Source: Haematobia irritans (taxonomy: Eukaryota; Arthropoda; Insecta; Diptera; Muscidae). From it: DNA of 64,000 bases. The notes beneath the pieces were generated by a model. The model was given only the letters and a program-made list of their open reading frames with translations, made no database searches and had not been told where the DNA came from. Within the stretch, counting starts at the first letter, position 1; each line of letters begins with the position of its first letter. Positions 55,886 to 64,000 of this stretch are shown here, piece by piece. A program made the position numbers and the translations under genes. The stretch is taken from positions 222,084,537-222,148,536 of the forward strand of contig NC_134397.1 of the NCBI RefSeq assembly GCF_050003625.1, given 5' to 3'.

Positions 55886-56303
55886 AACCTTTTTTTTTGC
55901 AAAATTTGACTTCCGTAGGAAATTTTTGAAAAATTCTATTTCTACAGGAAATTTTTGCAAAATTGCATTTCTATAGATATTTTTTGTAAAATTTCGTTTC
56001 TATAGAAAAGTTTTGCAAATTTGATTTTTTTTGTCAAATTTTCACTTCTATACGAAATTTTTGCAAAATTTCATTCCTATAGGAAATTTTTCAAAAACTT
56101 CATTCCAATAGGAATTTTTTGTAAAATGTCATTTCTATAGAAAATTTTGTCAAAATGTCATATCTATAGGAAATTGGTGCAAAATTTAATTTCTATACGC
56201 ATTTTTAAAAAAATTAATTTCTATAGAAAATTTGTGCAAAATTTATATAGGCAATTTTTGCAAAATTTGATTTCTTTATGAAATTTTGTTTCTATAGAAA
56301 GTT
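55886..56303 (+). repeat. 29-bp tandem array, forward, type 3 (degenerate)
   Basis: Decayed units with GCAAAATTT linkers, ending in TTTCTATAGAAAGTTTTTT, where a 130-bp direct repeat begins. Confidence 0.8.
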
Positions 56304-57030
56304 TTTTCAATGGCTCTATTAACCATGTTCCTTAATCTATATCTGTCCATAAAGCTCGAAAAATAATTGTATAATAAGATATAATGCATTTGGACGTCAA
56401 TTGCCTGTTTCATTATCAGGCTAACATGAAATATAATAAGCAACGATGAGCCCGTCGTAAAACTAGGAAAAACACGACTAATGTACGTGTTAGAATTGTT
56501 GTTGTATCCTGGAAACCAGTTTCTGTTAATTGTCATATGTTGTAGTTGACTGTAGAAACAACAAGCATTGTTCGACTGTTCACCACTTAGGTGAATTCTA
56601 ACAAATTAGCTTTCTAAAAATAAATTTCGTGTTGTTGCATTACTATGTAACAAAACGAAATAAAAATAAGATTAAGGGACTTGTAAGTTATATGAAAAGA
56701 TGATGTACAGTGGGAGAAAAGATGATTCAATTTGTAAGAGGAAATTTCCCAAATGTTTTCTCCATAAGGAGTTAGCATAAAGGGCCCAAAATTGAGTTAT
56801 CTCTCCCAGCCAGACTATACTAAAGGCTGTGGAAAGGTTCATTCGCCCGAACCGAAACATGTACAGTCCAGGCGTGTATAGATTGGTATCTGGCGTTTTC
56901 TTTTCAATGGCTCTATTAACCATGTTCCTTAATCTATATCTGTCCATAAAGCTCGAAAAATAATTGTATAATAAGATATAATGCATTTGGACGTCAATTG
57001 CCTGTTTCATTATCAGGCTAACATGAAATA
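56304..57030. repeat. Pair of identical 130-bp direct repeats around 467 bp
   Basis: 56304-56433 and 56901-57030 are identical by eye (TTTTCAATGGCTCTATTAAC at the start, GGCTAACATGAAATA at the end), 597 bp apart. Between them is sequence not seen elsewhere in the window. Read on the minus strand a repeat could be delimited TGTTAGCC...GAGCCA, LTR-like, but no primer-binding site, purine tract or target duplication fits. Could be a very small LTR element or a local duplication. Confidence 0.7.
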
Positions 57031-57355
57031 CAAATTTAACTTCTATAGAAAATTTTTACAAAATTTCATTTCTATGAGAAAATTTTCATTTTTATAGGAA
57101 ATTTTTGCAAAATTTAATTTTTATAAGAAACTTTTGCCAAATTTTATTTTTATAGGAAATTTTGCCAAATTTTATTTCTATAGGAAATTATAGCAAAATT
57201 TAATTTTTATAGAAAATTTTTGCAAAATTATACTTTCATAGAAAAATTTTACAAAATGTCATATCTATAGGAAATTTGGTCAACGTTTTATTTCTATAGT
57301 AGACTTTTTAATAATTTCATTTCTATACGAAATTTCGTCAATGTTTTATTTTCTT
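57031..57355 (+). repeat. 29-bp tandem array, forward, type 3 (degenerate)
   Basis: About 11 decayed units, the last forward-oriented ones before the orientation switch at 58.2 kb. Confidence 0.8.
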
Positions 57356-58194
57356 ATCAATTTCTTTCTGTGTATTTAAATTCCTTCACACATATACAAA
57401 TGCTAAGTTTTGCTTTTAGCGAAAATTCATATTTATTTTGTGCCATAGAGGAAATATGTCGATACATATGTCACAATTTGGCTTACAATCTACTTTGTTA
57501 CCTTCCTACCCCCGTCTGCACTCTAAGCCATAATACCAAGCCACTTTATTCTCTTTTCTTAGAGCAACGTAGAAGATTGAAGGCATGTGCAGATCTTTGG
57601 GTTCTTCCGCTTCCGCTCAATGTGTTAATATTCGAAATCACTTCAATACTGTGTGCCACCACAAAATTCTTTAGTTTATGATTCTGATTCTGATGACTAT
57701 GACGATGATGATGGTGGTGGCACTATTCCTGTCACTCCCTCGCTGGCTGAAGGAAATGTGTTACACATCACACAGGCACACAAGACTTTTGTGGTGTTTG
57801 CTTGAGTCGTTCGATCATATCTTTTTTGTTTTGCTTGCAATAAGATGTCATCCTGGCTGTGTAGGAAAAAGTATTTTTTTGAACTCAATTCCAGATTTCC
57901 TGTAAAACTTGGCTTCATTCATAACATCTTGGCTTTTATAATGGATTTTCTCGTTGTGTGAGTTTTTCCTACTGGGATTAGATGATGTCTTTGCCAAAAC
58001 GAACAGGCTGCGTTTATTGAAAATTGTGTGTGAAATGTGTTGCAACATTAGTAGCTATCTGAAGAAGCTGCTGCTTGCAGTATTTCCTAAGTTAGTTTTC
58101 CAAATGCAATATCCGTTTGCTTCGTTATTATGAAATTTATTATTTTTGTTTTGCAGTCAAAAAATTTAAATAAAACAAAAAATTTAATAGAAGT
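57356..58194. other. Unassigned spacer at the array orientation switch
   Basis: Looks single-copy within the window. Frames at 57370-57681 (103 codons) and 57678-57905 (75 codons) overlap by a few bases, but neither has a recognisable domain, and a minus-strand frame competes at 57697-57918. Not called as genes. Confidence 0.4.
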
Positions 58195-60160
58195 GTAATT
58201 TGACAAAATTCCTTATAGAAAAGAAATTTTTGAAAAAATTCCTATAGAAATTAAATTTTGAAAAAAATTCCTATAGAAATGAAATTGTGCAAAAATTTCC
58301 TATAGAAATGAAATTGTGCAAAATTTCCTATAAAAATTAAATTTTGCAAAAATTTCCTATAGAAATGAAATTTTTGAATAATTTCATATAAAAATGAAAT
58401 TTTTGAAAAATTTTCTATAGAAATGAAATCATTGAGTAACTCCTTATAAAAATGAAATTTTTGAAAAATTTTCTATAGAAATGAAATTTTTGAAAAATTT
58501 TCTATAGAAATGAAATTTTTGAAAAATTTTCTATAGAAATGAAATTTTTGAAAAATTTTCTATAGAAATGAAATTTTTGAAAAATTTACTATCAAAATAG
58601 AATTTTGAAAAGTTTACCACAGAAATAAAAATCTGCAAAAATTTCCTAATGAAATGAAATTTTTGAAAATTTTCCTATAGAAATAAAATTTTTGAAAAAT
58701 TCCATATAGAAAGAAAATTTTTAAAAAATTTGCTGTAGTAAAGTAATTGTTGCAAATTTTCCTATATGAATTAAATTTTGAAAAAGTCCTATAGAAATGA
58801 AATTGTACAAAAATTTCCTATAGAAATGAAATTTTGCAAAAATTTCCTATAGAAATGAAATTTTTGAATAACTTCTTATAAAAATGAAATTATTGAAAAA
58901 TTTTCTATAGAAATAACATTTTGACAAAATTTCCTATCGAAATGAAATTTTGACAAAGTTTCCTGTAGAAATGGAATTTTTGAAAAATTTACCACAGAAA
59001 ATTTCCTACAGAAATGGATTTTTTGAAAAATTTCTATAAAAATGAAATTTTTTAAAATTTTCCTATAGAAATAAATTTTTTGAAAAATTTCCTATAGAAA
59101 TGAAATTTTGCAAAAATTTACTATAGAAATGAAATTTCTGAAAATTTTCTTATAGAAATAAAATTTTTGAAAAATTTCCTATAGAAATGAAATTTTGACA
59201 AAAAATTCCTATAAAAGTGAAATTTTGACGAAATTTTCTATAAAAAAGAGATTTTGACAAAATTTGCTATAAAAATGAAATTTTGACAATTTTCCTATAA
59301 AAGTGAAATTTTGACAAAATTTCTTATAAAAATTAAATTTTGACAAAATTTCTTATAAAAATTAAATTTTGACAAAATTTCTTATAAAAATGAAATTTGG
59401 CAAGATTTTCTATAAAAATGAAATATTAAAAAAAATTTCTATAAAAATTAACGTTCGGCAAAATTGCCTATAAAAATGAAATTTTGACAAAATTTCCTAC
59501 AAATATGAAATGTTGATAAAATTTTCTATAAAAATGAAATTTTGACAAAATTTCCTATAAAAATGAAATTTTGACAAAATTTCCTATTTACATGAAATTT
59601 TGACAAAATTTCATATTTAAATGAAATTTTTGAAAAATGTCCTATAGAAATTAAATTTTGAAAAAATTCCCTATAGAAATGAAATTTTGACAAAATTTCT
59701 TATCGAAATAGAATTTTGAAAAACTTCCCACAGAAATTAAATTCTGCAAAAATTTTCTATAGAAATGAAATTTTTGAAAAATTTCCTGTAGAAATGGAAT
59801 TTTTGAAAAATTTCCTACAGAAATGAACTTTTAAAAAAATTTCCTATAAAAATGAAATTTTGACAAAATTTCCTATAGGAATGAAATTTTGACAAAATTT
59901 CCTATCGAAATAGAATTTTGAAAAATTTCCCACAGAAATTAAATTCTGCAAAAATTTCCTATAGTAATGAAATTTTTGAAAAATTTCCTATAGCAATAAA
60001 ATTTTTGAAAAATTTCCTATAGAAATGGAATTTTTGAAAATTTTCCTACAGAAGTGGAATGGATTTTTGAAAAATTTCTTATATAAATGAATTTTGTGAA
60101 AATTTTCCTATAGAAAAAAAATTGTTGCAAATTTTTCCATAGGAATGAAATAGTCTAGGT
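58195..60160 (-). repeat. 29-bp tandem array, reverse, type 3
   Basis: About 67 units GAAATTTTGACAAAATTTC, CTATAGAAAT: the reverse complement of the type 3 arrays at 49.7-57.4 kb, including the CC (GG) change. Many units here carry a TTTTTGAAAAATTT linker variant. Confidence 0.92.
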
Positions 60161-61320
60161 GAGTCGCAAACCAAACATATTTAAAATGGAAATTTGAAAT
60201 TCAAATTTCATTTCCGCTCAATATTTTGACAAACCTGCATTGCAAAATTTCATTTGTATATGGCATTTTTAATTTTCATTTACACAGAAGGTTTTGTCAA
60301 AATTGAAATATGTTTATTAGCATTGTGATATTTTAATCATATCACTGTTTTTGCCTTCTGCTTGACATTATTGCTCTTCTACAATTGATTTATGCATAAA
60401 TTTGAAAAATATGATTTTAAATTTTCCTACAGATTTATCGCATGATTATTGCTTTACCATTGGCCATTGTATATGCAGCAGTGTAATCCATTGCTCATCT
60501 GGTATTCTTGACAATTGTTAACTAAATCTGTTATGTCCCATTAAACATTCTCGCAATAGTCTACTTGACTGTCCACAATCTATGATCTCTTGGAAAATTT
60601 GTAATTTTGCAAATCATCTAAAATGTTTGCATAAATCTCAAAGGCTAAGGCCATCATTGTAGTATCTTTAGAGTTTTCAAATGCTAAAGTATGCTGTAGA
60701 TTTCCTGTGTGTAAAATAAATTGAAATCTTTTATGAGCACATTTGACGATATATGACCATTAAAGGATATGAAAAGTATGAATACAGTCCGAGTGCATGT
60801 GTGCGTGTGTGCCTGTTCAAGCGGAATAAGGCTTGTGTATATGTGAATCAGAACAATTGATATAACAGAATCCACAAAACATCATTGCCATATTTATGTG
60901 GTTCGTAGCTGGTATTGTTCTTGGGTGTCTGGGCGTGTATCTGACAACTTGACCTCATGACTGGCAGATTTTAAAAGCAATTCTATTGGATTTATTACAT
61001 TGACCATAATTTGTGATAAGATATTTCCTTAAAGTACTCCATAGCTGTTGTAAAGTTACACTGGAGTGTCTTGTAGGAGATACGAGTACTATTGAGAATT
61101 TAATAAATCTTAAAAATGGTTTTACAATTAATTCAGATTAGATTGTCAGATTTAATTTAATTTCTTTAAATTAACAGTCCCAAATGTAAAACGACATTTT
61201 AGATTTAAAAAAATAATATTTTTAACTGAGATATTGAAGCATTGGTTAAGCGATAAAAACCTTCAAGCATAGGTAAAGACTTTGGTTAAAATTTTTTATA
61301 AAATTGAAGCTTTGATTAAA
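60161..61320. other. Unassigned spacer, about 1.2 kb
   Basis: Looks single-copy within the window, with a short TGTG tract near 60800. The 63-codon minus-strand frame at 60684-60875 has no recognisable domain. No gene. Confidence 0.4.
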
Positions 61321-61950
61321 TTAACCATAAAATGAAATTGTCACAAAATTTCCTATAAAAATTAAATATTCATAAAATTTTTGTATACAAATGAATTTTT
61401 GACAAAATTGATTGTAAAAATTAAATTTTCACAAAATTTCTAGTAAAAATTTGTAATTTTGAAAATTAAGTAAAATTTGTAAAATTTTGAAATTAAAAAA
61501 AATCCTTTAAATATATACCATATTGGAAAAATTTCCTACAAAAATATGACAGTTTGACAAAACTTCTTATAAAAATGAAATTTGGACAAATTTCCTATAA
61601 AAATGAAATTTGGACAAAATTTTCTATAAAAGTGAAATTTTGAGAAAATTTCTTATAAAAATGAAAATTTGACAAAATTTACCATGAAAATTAACTTTTA
61701 ACAAAATTTACTATAAAAATGAAATCTGGACAAATTTCCTATAAAAACGAAATTTTGACAAAATTTCTTTTAAAAATGAAGTTTGGACAAAATTTTCTAT
61801 AAAAGTGAAATTTTGAGAAAATCTCTAATAGAAATGAAATTTGGACAAAATTTCTTATAAAAATGAATTTTGACAAAATTTACTATAAAAATGAAATTTT
61901 GACAAAATTTCCTATAAAAATTAAATTTTGACAAAATTTACTATACAAAT
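61321..61950 (-). repeat. 29-bp tandem array, reverse, type 3 (left of hAT-like MITE)
   Basis: About 20 units with TATAAAAATGAAATTTTGAC; the last bases ATACAAAT (61943-61950) are the left target duplicate of the MITE. Confidence 0.9.
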
Positions 61951-62529
61951 TAGAGGTGTGCGCGTGAGTGAAATTTCACTCACACTCACGCACATTCACG
62001 AAGTCAAATATTTATTCGCGCACGCTAACGCACGATAAGTGTCGTAGCCACTCCCAGTCACGCACATTCACGAAATGAAAAGCAGTAATCACGCACGCTC
62101 ACGCACGAAGTACTTTTACAGACTCACGCTCACGCACGATTCACGACAATTCACGTGATCCACGACAAATTCACGAGACTCATGACATTTTCCCATCGGG
62201 AATGAGCAAGGGTAATAAAATTCATACATAAAATATAGTTCGACAACTAATCAATTTCAGTTAACATACGAGTAAGAATTAAATCTTGATTTTTTTTCGT
62301 GATCGTGATTTTGCAGAAATTTTATTCACGTACATTCACGAACCGATTTTATTACTCACGCACACTCACGCACACTCACGCACACTCACGCACACTCACG
62401 CACGACATATTTGTTTTAGTCCCATTCACGCACACTCACGAGAGTTGCTTCAGATTTTATTCACGACTCACGTGATTCACGCGTGAATCACGCGTGTCAC
62501 GATAATTTCGTGTCACGCGCACACCTCTA
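61951..62529. mobile_element. hAT-like MITE, 579 bp, 8-bp TSD, rich in TCACG motifs
   Basis: Terminal inverted repeats TAGAGGTGTGCGCGTGA (left) and TCACGCGCACACCTCTA (right), 17 bp exact. 8-bp target duplicates ATACAAAT at 61943-61950 and 62530-62537. The interior is packed with CACTCACGCACA, TTCACGA and GTGAATCACGCG motifs, GC-richer than anything around it, including perfect ACTCACGCAC tandem units at 62353-62404. An 8-bp duplication and YARNG-type ends fit hAT. No transposase; a 66-codon frame inside reflects the repeats. Confidence 0.9.
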
Positions 62530-62537
62530 ATACAAAT

Positions 62538-64000
62538 AACATTTTGACTAAATTTCCTATAAAAATGACATTTTGATAAAATTTCCTATAAAAATGAAAT
62601 TTTTACAAAATTTCCTAACAAAGTGAAATTTTGACAAAATTTCATATAAAAGTGAAATTTTGAAAAAATTTCCTATTAAAATGAAATTTTGCGAAAATTT
62701 CTTATAGAAATGAAATGTGGACAAAATTTCCTATAAAAATGAAATTTTGACAAAATTTACTATAAAAATGTTGATGAAATTTCCTACATTTACTATAAAA
62801 ATGTTGATGAAATTTCCTACAAATATGAAATTTTGAAAAAAAAATTTCTTAAAAATGAAATTTTGAAAAAATTTCCTATAAAAATGAAAATTTTACAAAA
62901 TTTCCTATAAAAATGAAATTTTGACAAAATTTCCTATACAAATGACATTTTGACAAAATTTCTTATAAAACTGAAATTTTGATAAAATTTTGTATAAAAA
63001 ATTAATTTTTGTCAAAATTTCTTATAAAAATGAAATTTTGACAAAATTTCCTATAAAAATGAAATTTTGACAAAATTTCCTATAAAAATGAAATTTAGAC
63101 AATATTTCCTACAAAAATGAAAATTTTTCAAAATTTCCTATACAAATGATATTTTGACAAAATTTCCTATACAAATGAAATTTAGACAATATTTCCTACA
63201 AAAATGAAAATTTTTCAAAATTTCCTATACAAATGATATTTTGACAAAACTTCTTATAAAACTGAAACTTGATAAAATTTTATATACAAAATTAATTTAT
63301 GACAATTTCCTATAAAAATGAAATTTTGACAAAATTTCCTATAAAAATGAAATTTTAACAACATTTCTTATAAAAATGAAATTTTGACAAAATTTCCTAT
63401 AAAAATGAAATTTTAACAAAATTTTTTATAAAAATGAAATTTTTACAAAATTTCCTATAAAAATGAAATTTGGACAAAATTTCCTATAAAAATGAAATTT
63501 TGACAAAATTTTTTATAAAAATTAAATTTTGACAAATTTTCCTATAAAAATGAATTTTTGACAAAATTTCCTATACAAATGAAATTTTGACAAATTTTCC
63601 TACAAAAATGAAAATTTTAGAAAATTTCCTATACAAATGACATTTTGACAAAATTTCTTTAAAACTAAAACGTGATAAAATTTTATAGAAAAAATTAATT
63701 GTTGACAAATTCCTATTAAAATGAAATTTTGACAAAATTTCCTATAAAAATGAAATTTTGACAAAATTTCCTATAAAAATGAAATTTTGACAAAATTTTT
63801 TCTAAAAAGAAATTTTGACAAAATCTTTTATATAAATGAAATTTTGACAAAATTTTTTATAAAAATGAAATTTTGACAAAATTTCCTATACAAATGAAAT
63901 TTTGACAAAATTTCCTATACAAATGAAATTTTGACAAAATTTCGTTTAAAAATGAAATTTTGACAAAATTTCCTATACAAATGACATTTTACAAAATTTC
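62538..64000 (-). repeat. 29-bp tandem array, reverse, type 3 (to window end)
   Basis: About 50 units. A three-unit block (AAATTTAGACAATATTTCC onward) is repeated 87 bp (3 x 29) apart at 63091 and 63178. The array continues past the end of the window. Confidence 0.92.

Noticed and set aside
56311..57023. Firm call of a TRIM retrotransposon
   Set aside because: The direct repeats are perfect but no target duplication, primer-binding site or polypurine tract fits any choice of borders.
57370..57905. Two adjacent plus-strand frames (103 and 75 codons) as a possible host gene
   Set aside because: No recognisable domain, overlapping frames on the other strand, and no splice or promoter evidence; kept as spacer.

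Overview
This 64-kb window is AT-rich, repeat-saturated eukaryotic DNA, most likely from a muscid (calyptrate) fly. The evidence is four irritans-type mariner copies whose termini and translations look like Himar1 (the horn-fly family), DD37E and DD41D Tc1/mariner elements, dipteran mini-me/DINE-like repeats with (GTCY)n tracts, and very abundant 29-bp AT-rich tandem repeats. I recognise no host exon, tRNA gene, rRNA gene or CRISPR array. The window reads as intergenic or intronic DNA. All coordinates were read by eye and element edges may be off by a few bases unless a target-site duplication (TSD) is stated.

Layout. 0.3-4.7 kb: a CACTG-ended repeat, a broken DD37E transposon, a mini-me fragment, a forward 29-bp array and non-repetitive spacer. 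4.7-15.3 kb: one reverse-oriented 29-bp array (about 3.7 kb) interrupted by three transposons: an intact 4,490-bp mag-like Ty3/gypsy retrotransposon (6707-11196, identical 132-bp LTRs), a near-complete DD37E element (11516-12761) and a deleted irritans mariner (13877-15040). 15.3-22.97 kb: AT-rich mobile repeats, non-repetitive spacer, two mini-me-like elements built of 153-bp units, and an AT-rich arm carrying a Harbinger-like MITE. 22.97-27.7 kb: the longest 29-bp array, with a 928-bp (32 x 29) higher-order repeat, closed by a terminal module with a 16-bp palindrome. 28-36 kb: spacer, then a deeply nested mini-me-like element (30.1-34.3 kb) holding a broken DD37E copy, a 363-bp tandem duplication and a 1.14-kb hAT-like element that itself holds another inverted-repeat element; then a foldback MITE and SINEs. 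36.9-43 kb: forward and reverse arrays either side of a spacer with a decayed mariner relic. 43.8-49 kb: two CACTG-ended repeats, a second irritans mariner and a DD41D mariner. 49.7-64 kb: a third sequence type of the same 29-bp repeat, forward up to 57.4 kb and reversed from 58.2 kb, with tandem mini-me elements, a third mariner, smaller repeats and a hAT-like MITE with an 8-bp TSD.

The only intact protein-coding gene is the retrotransposon Gag-Pol (6890-10834). It carries all parts expected for its own replication: LTRs, primer-binding site, CCHC Gag, protease, RT/RNase H, integrase and polypurine tract. Every DNA-transposon transposase here is broken.

The most interesting unexplained system is the 29-bp repeat. 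It makes up roughly a third of the window, exists as three regionally homogenised sequence types in both orientations, shows period-locked higher-order duplication, and in several copies sits between an AT-rich arm and a conserved palindrome-bearing module. This suggests it is the expandable interior of a mobile element rather than a simple satellite.
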